A stretch of 64,000 nt of DNA from an uncultured Bacteroidales bacterium. GTDB lineage: Bacteria > Bacteroidota > Bacteroidia > Bacteroidales > P3. Each line of letters starts with the position of its first letter. Within the stretch, counting starts at the first letter, position 1. A program made the position numbers and the translations under genes. Shown here piece after piece: positions 34,648 to 42,755 of this stretch. Location: positions 1-64,000 of the forward strand of contig OMYR01000046.1 of NCBI GenBank assembly GCA_900315335.1, written 5' to 3'. Under the pieces are notes generated by a model that worked only from the letters and a program-made list of their open reading frames with translations, was not told the origin of the DNA and did no database searches.

Positions 34648-34736
34648 AAAAACTCAAATTTTTCGTTTGTGTTGTATCTTTTTTTAATTTGATACGTAAA
34701 AAGTCGGAAGTTTATGTAATTAAAAAATTGTAGGTA

Positions 34737-35720
34737 ATGATTATATCGATTTTTAAGAAGAATTATTTCTTTCAGTTAGTATTGCTTGTAGTTCTGCCTT
34801 TGATATTATGGCTTCCTGCGTTTATAAATCCGCCGCAAATAATCACATTGGGGGCAATGGATATGCCGTTGTACAACGCAATGGCATCGGGGTTGTCGCC
34901 GTATAGGGAATTATGCACGATTTTGGCATTTGTTATAATGGCACTCGGTGCATTGGCTTTGAATTATATATTCGTCTATTACGAATTGACACGAAAAAAT
35001 TCATATTTCCCAGCCTTTGTTTATATGTTGTTATTCAGCTGTGATTACAGACTTATGACTATCAGCAGCGTTTTATTTGCCAATACAATAATGATTGTAG
35101 CCATAAAAATGTTTTTACAGTGCTACAACAAAAACGAAGGATTGGATCAAATTTTCTTAACAGCCTTTCTCGGGGCATTATCATCGCTGTTTTTCGCTCC
35201 ATACATACTGTTTATGATATGGATTTGGGTTGGATTGTTAAACTTCAAAATATATAAATGGAGACCAATCATAGTGAGTATTTTAGGTATGATTTTACCG
35301 TATCTTATACTTATGATTATTTATTATCTTGAAAATCGGTTGGATTTGGTAATATCGTTTTTCCCTCAGCACTTTGCTGTGATACCGGATACCAATGTTA
35401 TGACGCAACCTATACAGGTTGTTTATATGGCATATATGCTGATTTTGGTTGTGGCTGCCGTTTATTTTGTTTTGAATTACAAGAACAATCAAAAGCTATC
35501 GGTTAGAAAGAGAATATCGACAATGGTATTGTTACTTGTTTTCTCGCTTCTGCCGTTTGCATATTGTTTGGCAACGCCTGTAATGAGTTTGGTTTTTGCT
35601 CCTTCGGTGGCGTTCGTGCTTACGATATTTTTCTTTTCCATTAAAAGGGAGCTTTATTCGACGCTGTTTTTCAGTGTGTGGTTGGTATTGACAATAGCGA
35701 AAATATATATTAATTACTAA
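34737..35720 (+). CDS. DUF6427-family integral membrane protein
   Basis: The 327-residue protein is strongly hydrophobic, with about nine to ten membrane helices. Its opening, MIISIFKKNYFFQLVLL, and the NPPQI segment at about residue 33 match the DUF6427 family of Bacteroidota, whose function is unknown. The M13 peptidase starts 26 bases downstream, so the two genes probably share a transcript. Upstream lies the longest 21 bp-period array. Nothing in the sequence shows a substrate or catalytic site. Confidence 0.8.
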   Translation: MIISIFKKNYFFQLVLLVVLPLILWLPAFINPPQIITLGAMDMPLYNAMASGLSPYRELCTILAFVIMALGALALNYIFVYYELTRKNSYFPAFVYMLLFSCDYRLMTISSVLFANTIMIVAIKMFLQCYNKNEGLDQIFLTAFLGALSSLFFAPYILFMIWIWVGLLNFKIYKWRPIIVSILGMILPYLILMIIYYLENRLDLVISFFPQHFAVIPDTNVMTQPIQVVYMAYMLILVVAAVYFVLNYKNNQKLSVRKRISTMVLLLVFSLLPFAYCLATPVMSLVFAPSVAFVLTIFFFSIKRELYSTLFFSVWLVLTIAKIYINY

Positions 35721-35745
35721 TAACTAATAAAAAACATAAGAAACA

Positions 35746-37785
35746 ATGAAAGTTAGAAAAATGATTCCGATGATGTTGTTCGCAAGTTTAGCTACTTGTG
35801 GATTTGCTCAAAGCGGATTGAAATCTGGCATCTATTTGGAGAATTTGAATCAGAGTGTAAAACCTGCTGAGGACTTCTATGAATTTGCTTGTGGCGGTTG
35901 GATGAAAAACAATCCGTTACCTGCTGCATATTCTCGTTTCGGTTCTTTTGACCAATTGGCAAAGGATAACAGCGAACGTTTGAACACTATATTGAATGAC
36001 TTGTTGCAAAAGACATACGCTAACGGTACAACGGAAAGAAAACTATCCGATTTGTACAAAATGGCTATGGATTCAACACGTAGAAACGCAGAAGGAGTAA
36101 ATCCTGTTATGCCTACAATAAAAGCCTTAGAGGCTTGTAAGACTAATGCAGACTTGTTCGCATGGGAACTAAAACAAGCAGATTGGGGTAATCAGGAATT
36201 TATGTATATGGGCTTCAATGCCGATGAGAAAGATTCCAAAAACAATATTTTAAATATCTATCAAGGCGGTATTACATTGGGACAAAAAGAATATTATTTG
36301 GATAACGATGCTCCAACAACCGCTATACGTGAAGCATACAAAAAACATATAGTTCGTATGTTCAAACTTTTCGGCTTTAAAGAGAAAGAAGCCAAAAAGA
36401 AAATGCAATACGTAATGAAAGTTGAAACGGCTTTGGCAAAGATTTCTTTATCTCAGACTGAACTAAGAGATGTTGAGAAGAATTATAACAAGATGACTTT
36501 GGCTGAATTTGAAAAGAATTATCCTAACGTTCAATTAACAAAACGTATGAACGCAATGGGTGTCGATTCAAAATATTTTCAGACAATGGTAGTCGGTCAG
36601 CCTTCATTCGTTAAGGGTGCTGACGCTGTAATAGCTTCTTTGAAGCCTGAGGAATATAAGGCTTACTTGGAATGGGACGTTATTACATCTGCTGCATCTT
36701 ATCTTTCAGATGAAATAGCAGAAGCCAACTTTGATTTCTTCGGAAAAACATTGTCGGGAAGCAAGGAAATGCAACCTCGTTGGAGAAGATGCACATCACA
36801 AGTTGAAAGACAAATGGGTGAAGCCTTAGGTAAGATGTATGCAGAGAGATATTTCCCTGAGTCTTCTAAGAAACGTATGGAGAAATTGGTTAAAAACTTA
36901 CAAATAGCCTTAGCACAGAGAATAAAAGAACAGGATTGGATGACACCTGAAACAAAAATCGCTGCTTTGGAAAAACTTATGACGTTCTATGTTAAGATAG
37001 GTTATCCCGATACTTGGACTGATATGAGCGGATTGAATATCGATCCATCAAAATCTTATTACGAGAATATTCGTGAATGCGGACGTTTTTGGTCAAAAGA
37101 CAATTTGGCTAAGAAAGCCGGCAAACCTGTTGATAAAGACGAGTGGCAGATGTATCCTCAAACGGTTAATGCTTATTACAATCCTACAACGAATGAGATT
37201 TGTTTCCCTGCCGGTATATTACAATATCCTTTCTTTGACCCTGAGGCTGACGATGCGTTTAACTACGGAGCAATAGGTGTTGTTATCGGACACGAGATGA
37301 CTCACGGCTTTGATGACCAAGGCTCACACTATGACAAGGACGGTAATATGTCTGATTGGTGGGCTGCTTCTGATGTTGAGAAATTCAAAAAATTGACATC
37401 AGTGTATGTTGATTTCTTCTCAAAGATTAAAGTTTTACCTGACTTGAATGCAAACGGTAATTTGACATTGGGCGAAAACTTGGCAGACCACGGCGGATTG
37501 CAAGTGGCATGGTATGCTTACAAAAACGCAACAGAAGGTAAGACTTTGCCGGTTATTGACGGATTTACGGCTGACCAACGTTTCTTCTTGGCATACGCAG
37601 GCGTTTGGGCATCTAATATTACCGAGCAAGCAATACGTACTCAAACGAAATCCGACCCTCACTCTTTGGGCAGATGGAGAGTAAATGGTGCATTGCCTCA
37701 CGTTGATATGTGGTACGAAGCATTCAACGTAAAACCATCTGATAAAATGTACATCGCACCGTCAGAGCGTTTGAAATTGTGGTAA
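35746..37785 (+). CDS. M13-family metallopeptidase (PepO/neprilysin-like)
   Basis: This 679-residue exported zinc peptidase has a signal sequence ending GFAQ. The N-terminal M13 domain starts at DFYEFACGGWMKNN. The catalytic part holds IGHEMTHGFDDQG, with zinc ligands H516 and H520, and GENLADHGGLQ, with the third ligand near residue 576. It ends WYEAFNVKPSDKMY, PSERLKLW, the usual M13 C-terminus without the CxxW motif of mammalian enzymes. P. gingivalis PepO, of the same family, cleaves host peptides such as big endothelin. The role here is probably oligopeptide digestion in the periplasm or outside. It follows the DUF6427 gene by 26 bases. Confidence 0.95.
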   Translation: MKVRKMIPMMLFASLATCGFAQSGLKSGIYLENLNQSVKPAEDFYEFACGGWMKNNPLPAAYSRFGSFDQLAKDNSERLNTILNDLLQKTYANGTTERKLSDLYKMAMDSTRRNAEGVNPVMPTIKALEACKTNADLFAWELKQADWGNQEFMYMGFNADEKDSKNNILNIYQGGITLGQKEYYLDNDAPTTAIREAYKKHIVRMFKLFGFKEKEAKKKMQYVMKVETALAKISLSQTELRDVEKNYNKMTLAEFEKNYPNVQLTKRMNAMGVDSKYFQTMVVGQPSFVKGADAVIASLKPEEYKAYLEWDVITSAASYLSDEIAEANFDFFGKTLSGSKEMQPRWRRCTSQVERQMGEALGKMYAERYFPESSKKRMEKLVKNLQIALAQRIKEQDWMTPETKIAALEKLMTFYVKIGYPDTWTDMSGLNIDPSKSYYENIRECGRFWSKDNLAKKAGKPVDKDEWQMYPQTVNAYYNPTTNEICFPAGILQYPFFDPEADDAFNYGAIGVVIGHEMTHGFDDQGSHYDKDGNMSDWWAASDVEKFKKLTSVYVDFFSKIKVLPDLNANGNLTLGENLADHGGLQVAWYAYKNATEGKTLPVIDGFTADQRFFLAYAGVWASNITEQAIRTQTKSDPHSLGRWRVNGALPHVDMWYEAFNVKPSDKMYIAPSERLKLW

Positions 37786-37856
37786 GATACTGATGTTTGG
37801 GTGATATGATTGATTTAATCGTATCGTTCAAACATTTTTATGAATAATAAATTTAC

Positions 37857-37893
37857 GAAAGGATTTTTTGATATTGTGTCAAGAAATCCTTTC
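37857..37893 (+). terminator. possible terminator after the M13 gene
   Basis: GAAAGGATTT (37857-37866) pairs with AAATCCTTTC (37884-37893), followed by ATTGTTTT. The T tract is poor. Confidence 0.4.
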
Positions 37894-37946
37894 ATTGTTT
37901 TATGCAAATCAGAAGTGAAAATTGCCTTATCACTACCCCTGAAAAT

Positions 37947-38030
37947 GATATGTGATATTATGAAATTAATGTTTAATACTAATTTTCTAATATTTAATAC
38001 TAATTTTTTAGTGTTAAACACTAATTTCGT
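37947..38030. repeat. 21 bp-period array E (4 units)
   Basis: Units start at 37947, 37968, 37989 and 38010. The last three share TTTAATACTAATTT or its close variant. It lies between the convergent M13 and biotin-carrier genes. Confidence 0.85.
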
Positions 38031-38110
38031 AGAATTGTAAGTTGCTTTTCTGATATTTAGATGAGGTATTTTGAGATGATAAACCCTTTTTTCCGGATTA
38101 CTATAAAAAA

Positions 38111-38143
38111 TAACAGACCGAAATAAAGGAAATCGGTCTGTTA
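38111..38143 (-). terminator. terminator after the biotin-carrier operon
   Basis: TAACAGACCGA (38111-38121) pairs perfectly with TCGGTCTGTTA (38133-38143). The minus strand continues TTTTTTATAG, 35 bases past the stop at 38178. Confidence 0.85.
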
Positions 38144-38177
38144 CTTATATAAAACTCTTTATATATTCTTAAAAAGT

Positions 38178-38447
38178 TTAATCAGCAGGAGTAATATTTA
38201 TCAAGACATCGTTTTTAGAAACGGCTTGACCCTTTTTTACGTTAATCTTTTCCACAACTCCATCGATATTTGCGCAAATATTGTTATCCATTTTCATTGC
38301 GTGCAAAGATAATAAGGCATCGCCTTTCTTTACTTTCTGCCCTTTTTTAACAAATATGTCCATAATGTTTCCCGGAATAAAAGCATAGACTTCTCCCGGT
38401 TCAACTTGGATATATAATTGTCTGTAATGTTTTCTTTCTTCTGGCAT
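38178..38447 (-). CDS. biotin carboxyl carrier protein, short form
   Basis: The 89-residue protein is a single biotinyl domain with the biotin site AMKM (K52) and the repeat half-motifs VKKGQKVKKGDAL and VKKGQAVSKNDVL. Most carriers in decarboxylase complexes have a proline/alanine-rich N-terminal linker, but here the domain begins almost at once. It is 20 bases downstream of the carboxyltransferase gene, so the two act together: biotin carries CO2 to or from the acyl-CoA. A terminator follows. Confidence 0.9.
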   Translation of the reverse strand: MPEERKHYRQLYIQVEPGEVYAFIPGNIMDIFVKKGQKVKKGDALLSLHAMKMDNNICANIDGVVEKINVKKGQAVSKNDVLINITPAD

Positions 38448-38467
38448 TTCTTTTTCTCCTTATAATT

Positions 38468-40015
38468 TTAGAATGGTGGTAGTCCGTGTTTTTTGAACGG
38501 AGTATCCTGTTTTTTGTTCTCGGTCATTTTCAATGCATGCTCGATATATTTACGAGTTTCGTTAGGTTGGATAACGCTATCCACGTATCCGTAAGATGCC
38601 GCAACGTATGGATTTGCGAACTTCTGACGATATTCATCAATCTTCTCTTTACGCATTTTTTCAGGGTCAGACGCTTCTTTTATTTCCTTGCGGAAAATAA
38701 TGTTTGCCGCACCTTCCGGTCCCATAACTGCTATTTCGGCAGTCGGCCAAGCGAATACGAAATCTGCTTTTAGGTGAGAAGAACACATTGCGATATATCC
38801 GCCACCGTATGCCTTACGCAAAATAACTGTAATCTTAGGAACGGTTGCTTCCGAGAATGCATAAAGAATTTTCGCTCCGTGACGGATAACTCCCGCATGC
38901 TCTTGGTCTATGCCAGGCAAGTATCCCGGTAAATCAACCAAGGTAACAATAGGAATATTGAACGCATCACAAAAACGAATAAACCTTGCGGCTTTGTCCG
39001 AAGAGTTGCAATCCAAAACACCGGCCATAGCAATAGGATTGTTAGCAACAAAGCCTATTGTTTCTCCCTCAATACGACCGAAACCTATCGTGATATTCGG
39101 AGCGAAGAACTCTTGAATTTCAAGAAATTCGCTGTTGTCAGTTATACATTTGATAATATTTCTGACATCGTATGGTTGAGCAGGATTGCTTGGGAAAGAA
39201 GCATTGATTTTGAAATCTTTTGTGTTTGGTTTTTTGGATTCGAATTTGTCTGCTTTCTTTTCGTTGTTCCAAGGAATGTAAGTGAATAAGTCTTGAATTT
39301 GTTTGAAGCATTCTTGTTCGCTTTCGGCAAAGAAATGTGCATTACCGCTTATTTCGGCATGTACTCTTGCTCCACCCAAATCTTCTTTGTCTATCTCTTC
39401 TCCAAGAACCGTTTTGATAACGTCCGGACCTGTGATAAACATATTGGATATTTTATCCACAACGAACACAAAATCTGTAAGGGCAGGGGAATAAACCGCA
39501 CCGCCTGCACAAGGTCCAAGTATAACGCTTATCTGTGGAATAACGCCTGATGCCATTGTGTTACGATAGAATATTTCTCCGTAACCTGCCAAAGCATTTA
39601 CACCTTCTTGAATACGCGCTCCGCCCGAATCATTAATACCTATGATAGGGGTACGCATAGCCATGGCGTGATCCATAATCTTACAGATTTTCTTTGCGTG
39701 CATATAACCCAAAGAACCTCCTGAGACAGTAAAATCTTGTGCATATATACAAACGGGGTGTCCGCTTATGGTTCCGGTACCTGTTACAACACCGTCGGCA
39801 GGTAAGATTTTTTTATCCATATCAAAATCTCTACCTGAGTGCTGTATAAATAAATCGTACTCGTGGAAAGAATCCTTATCCAACAAAGCAAGTATTCGCT
39901 CTCTGGCAGTAAGTTTTCCTGCGGCTTTTTGTTTCTCGACGGCCTTATCTCCACCGCCTTGCAACGCAGCCTGCATTCTTTCCTTTAATTCTTTAGTTTT
40001 GCTGTTTATTGACAT
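38468..40015 (-). CDS. acyl-CoA (propionyl/methylmalonyl-CoA) carboxyltransferase subunit
   Basis: The 515-residue protein is a full-length crotonase-fold carboxyltransferase (PccB/MmdA family). Landmarks are KLTARERI near the start, GGSLGYMHAKKI, GINDSGGARIQEG, GPCAGGAVYSPA, LVDLPGYLPG and KAYGGGYIAM, which build the two oxyanion holes. With the adjacent carrier it moves carboxyl groups between biotin and propionyl-CoA or methylmalonyl-CoA, part of propionate fermentation in Bacteroidales. Neither a biotin carboxylase nor the membrane decarboxylase subunit is adjacent, so the direction cannot be told from this locus. A TAACTTTG box lies 43 bases upstream. Confidence 0.92.
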   Translation of the reverse strand: MSINSKTKELKERMQAALQGGGDKAVEKQKAAGKLTARERILALLDKDSFHEYDLFIQHSGRDFDMDKKILPADGVVTGTGTISGHPVCIYAQDFTVSGGSLGYMHAKKICKIMDHAMAMRTPIIGINDSGGARIQEGVNALAGYGEIFYRNTMASGVIPQISVILGPCAGGAVYSPALTDFVFVVDKISNMFITGPDVIKTVLGEEIDKEDLGGARVHAEISGNAHFFAESEQECFKQIQDLFTYIPWNNEKKADKFESKKPNTKDFKINASFPSNPAQPYDVRNIIKCITDNSEFLEIQEFFAPNITIGFGRIEGETIGFVANNPIAMAGVLDCNSSDKAARFIRFCDAFNIPIVTLVDLPGYLPGIDQEHAGVIRHGAKILYAFSEATVPKITVILRKAYGGGYIAMCSSHLKADFVFAWPTAEIAVMGPEGAANIIFRKEIKEASDPEKMRKEKIDEYRQKFANPYVAASYGYVDSVIQPNETRKYIEHALKMTENKKQDTPFKKHGLPPF

Positions 40016-40057
40016 AATCTTTGAAATTTAAATCAACAAATTTTGTTTTTCGGCTTG

Positions 40058-40065
40058 CAAAGTTA
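40058..40065 (-). promoter_or_regulatory. TAACTTTG -7 box of the carboxyltransferase operon
   Basis: It is a minus-strand TAnnTTTG match 43 bases upstream of the start at 40015. No exact -33 box is present. Confidence 0.5.
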
Positions 40066-40127
40066 CAATAAAAAACGTTTGTAGAATGTTTTTATATGCA
40101 AAAAACGTCATTTTCATTGAATAAGCA

Positions 40128-40985
40128 TCAGCAAAAATCCTCTATCGGAGCATCTTTCCAAACACCCTCAAAGTAATATAACTTCTTGCATCCTATTTGT
40201 TTCAAAACATTGACAGCATCAGCGTAAAGCATATCAGTTTCGTCCTCTTTATGACAGTCGGTGGAGATTGTCAAAGGCACGTTGTGGTTTACAAGATACT
40301 TTAACCAATAAGTAGAAGGATAAAAGTCTTCGGCACGTTTTCGATATATGCCGCGGGTATTGACTTCAACGACAATATCCTTTTTTTTAACTTCATTGAA
40401 CAACGCTACAACCTCGTCCTTATACCATTGCTCGTCTTGCGTAAAATATCTGTTTTTGTTGTGCATAATTATCTTGTCGCAATGTCCCAAAACATCGGGA
40501 TTGTTTTTGCGAATCATATCTATTTGGCTCTCATAATAGCAATGCACCGCACGTTTAATATCCATATCAAACAAGTTCCTTAATCCATTGTCGTAAGTCT
40601 CAACCTTGCTTCCGTCAATAAACCACATATCCTTGCTGTCGTTATGCTCCTTGACCTGATGCACGCTGCCGATATAATATTCAAGCCCATAATTTTTCGC
40701 AGGTGTGTCTGTATCTTCTATTATATCGGTGATATAATCCATTTCCAAGCCCAAATAAAGATGTATTTGCTTGGAATATAAATCTCTTAACCTAAAAAAT
40801 TCATTTTTATACGCTTCAAAACAACCGTCTTGTATGGCAAAATCATTTTCAAACGGAAACGGAGCGTGAGAAGATACACCGAAATGTGTAAAACCCCTCT
40901 CTATCGCACTTTCTATCATTTCCTGCATAGTGCTTTTGCCGTCGCAAAACTTGGAATGCGAATGATAATTTGTTTTTAGTTTCAT
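40128..40985 (-). CDS. PHP-domain histidinol-phosphatase (HisJ/HisK type)
   Basis: The 285-residue protein has the PHP motifs in order: NYHSHSKFCDG (metal ligands), FGVSSHAPFPF, LGLEMDYI, YYIGSVHQV, LGHCDKI, VEVNTRG and ISTDCHKEDE. The HisK family removes phosphate from histidinol phosphate in histidine synthesis. No his operon is adjacent, so a different phosphoester substrate is possible. It stands alone between repeat array F upstream and the carboxyltransferase promoter downstream. Confidence 0.85.
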   Translation of the reverse strand: MKLKTNYHSHSKFCDGKSTMQEMIESAIERGFTHFGVSSHAPFPFENDFAIQDGCFEAYKNEFFRLRDLYSKQIHLYLGLEMDYITDIIEDTDTPAKNYGLEYYIGSVHQVKEHNDSKDMWFIDGSKVETYDNGLRNLFDMDIKRAVHCYYESQIDMIRKNNPDVLGHCDKIIMHNKNRYFTQDEQWYKDEVVALFNEVKKKDIVVEVNTRGIYRKRAEDFYPSTYWLKYLVNHNVPLTISTDCHKEDETDMLYADAVNVLKQIGCKKLYYFEGVWKDAPIEDFC

Positions 40986-41035
40986 AGTCTGATAGTTTTT
41001 TACCGCACTTTTTACAATCTATATATCGATTTTCT

Positions 41036-41098
41036 GATGTTTAACATTAGAAAATTAGTTTCACTATTCATTTTACTGATGTTTAACACTATTTTTGC
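41036..41098. repeat. 21 bp-period array F (3 units)
   Basis: Units start at 41036, 41057 and 41078: GATGTTTAACATTAG, AGTTTCACTATTCATT and GATGTTTAACACTATT. It lies between the U32 gene and the PHP gene. The frame across it (41037-41357) is not a gene. Confidence 0.8.
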
Positions 41099-41209
41099 GA
41101 AAACACATATTGTTTTTGCCGCAAATTGTTTCGTTTTCTTTGTAAGGCAAATCGTTTTTATTCCAACTTTATCTACGTTTGCCTTGCAAGAAGTTATTAA
41201 TGTATTTTG

Positions 41210-42478
41210 TTATTTTGTCGGTTCTTTGACTATAACCTTATATAGTTTATCATTGCGTCTTACAACAGATGATGTAGGTATGGAAAACATCTCGCCTTTG
41301 ACTGCTTTTTCAACCGGTTTCAAATCGACGCGAATTTCTTTTATCGTATCTTCATAAACACCCGTTGTCGGACCGATTATATAAATATCATCGTTCAAAG
41401 ACAATTCGCCTGTTTCAAGTCGTACCTCAGCCACATTGATATTCTTGAAATAATTGGTTACGGTACCTATGAAAATCTTTGTTGTCGTTGCTTGCGAACC
41501 ATATCTGTTGCTCCATTCGCCAACTCTTTGTCCCAAATAATATCCGTCCCAAAAATCACGGTTATATACCTTGCGTAAATCGGTGTTCCAGTTGTCTAAT
41601 TTTTCTTGACTGAACGTTCCGTTCAAATAACATTTCAAAGCGTCCTTATAGCAACGTGTAACAACTTTGACATACTCCGGCGAGCGGCCGCGGCCTTCTA
41701 TTTTGAAAACTCTTACACCCGCATCTATGATTTTATCCAAAAAATCTATCGTTTTCAAATCCTTCGGAGAGAGAATATATTCGTTGTCAATCATTAGTTC
41801 GGTGCCTCCGTCCATATCAGTAACCTTATAAGGACGACGACAAAACTGCAAGCAAGCACCTCTGTTGGCACTCATATTTGCATTATCCAACGAAATATAA
41901 CACTTACCCGAAACAGCCATACATAACGCCCCATGAACAAAACATTCAATTCTCATAAGGTCTCCGTTTCTGCCTAAAAGGTTTTCTTGTTTTATTCTTT
42001 GGGTTATGGCTTTGACTTTATCCAAACTTAATTCCCTTGCGGTAACGACAACATCGGCAAATTTGGAATAATACTTCACCGCCTCGAAATTGGTAACATT
42101 GCACTGCGTTGATAGATGTATTTCCATACCGATGCTATTGGCGTAAGAAATAACAGCCATATCGGAAGCGATTATTGCACTTATTCCGTTAGCTTTGGCA
42201 GCATCTACAACTTGATGCATATATTCTATTTCCTCATCATATATGACGGTATTGACGGTAAGATATGTTTTGATGTTATGTTGTTTCGCAATATCACAGA
42301 TTTGTTTCAAATCGTTCAAATCAAAATTGTTTGCACTGTGAGAACGCATATTCAATTGTCCGACGCCAAAATAAACGCTGTCCGCACCTGCTTCTATTGC
42401 CGCCATTAAAGATTCGTAACTGCCGACAGGCGACATTATCTCAAAATCCTCTAATTTCATCGTATTGTCCATACTCAT
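41210..42478 (-). CDS. peptidase U32 family protein (TrhP/PrtC-like)
   Basis: This 422-residue protein has a TIM-barrel start (EIMSPVGSYESLMAAIEAGADSVY, in two parts) and the U32 cysteine signature ECFVHGALCMAVSGKC, then NRGACLQFCRRPY, which probably binds an iron-sulfur cluster. A C-terminal beta-barrel follows residue 345. Relatives include P. gingivalis PrtC collagenase and the tRNA-hydroxylating TrhP (YegQ). Recent work assigns most such proteins to tRNA uridine hydroxylation, so a protease role should not be assumed. Two overlapping TAATTTTG-like boxes lie about 85-100 bases upstream. Confidence 0.9.
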   Translation of the reverse strand: MSMDNTMKLEDFEIMSPVGSYESLMAAIEAGADSVYFGVGQLNMRSHSANNFDLNDLKQICDIAKQHNIKTYLTVNTVIYDEEIEYMHQVVDAAKANGISAIIASDMAVISYANSIGMEIHLSTQCNVTNFEAVKYYSKFADVVVTARELSLDKVKAITQRIKQENLLGRNGDLMRIECFVHGALCMAVSGKCYISLDNANMSANRGACLQFCRRPYKVTDMDGGTELMIDNEYILSPKDLKTIDFLDKIIDAGVRVFKIEGRGRSPEYVKVVTRCYKDALKCYLNGTFSQEKLDNWNTDLRKVYNRDFWDGYYLGQRVGEWSNRYGSQATTTKIFIGTVTNYFKNINVAEVRLETGELSLNDDIYIIGPTTGVYEDTIKEIRVDLKPVEKAVKGEMFSIPTSSVVRRNDKLYKVIVKEPTK

Positions 42479-42561
42479 TTGTATTATAGGCTTGTTTGTT
42501 TTTAGTTTTTTGCAATCTATATTTGCCCGAACAACAAACCGTATTAAAAAATTTGGATTTG

Positions 42562-42577
42562 CAAAATTACAAAATTA
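42562..42577 (-). promoter_or_regulatory. double TAATTTTG box upstream of the U32 gene
   Basis: Two adjacent minus-strand copies of TAATTTTG occupy 42562-42569 and 42570-42577, about 85-100 bases upstream of the start at 42478. Confidence 0.4.
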
Positions 42578-42649
42578 TACCATAACAAAGCAAAAATAAT
42601 TCACCATTGCACCGCGTATCAATCGTATAATAACGTCCTCAATCGAAAA

Positions 42650-42754
42650 ATCAGTTAAGGACGTTATTAAATCAGTGTGAGTGGGTAATAAAATAATGTG
42701 AGTAATTGGTAAATTAGTGTTTATAACTAATCAAATAGTCAGGGACACTATTTT
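42650..42754. repeat. 21 bp-period array G (5 units, mostly reverse orientation)
   Basis: Units start at 42650, 42671, 42692, 42713 and 42734. Units 2 and 3 read GTGTGAGT and ATGTGAGT, the complement of the CTCACA unit type in array D. It fills the gap between the TonB receptor stop and the U32 gene. Confidence 0.8.
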
Positions 42755-42755
42755 A

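Noticed and set aside
41037..41357. A 106-codon plus-strand frame starting MFNIRKLVSLF
   Set aside because: It is the translation of array F plus the 3' end of the opposite-strand U32 gene. The 7-residue periodicity comes from the 21 bp repeat.
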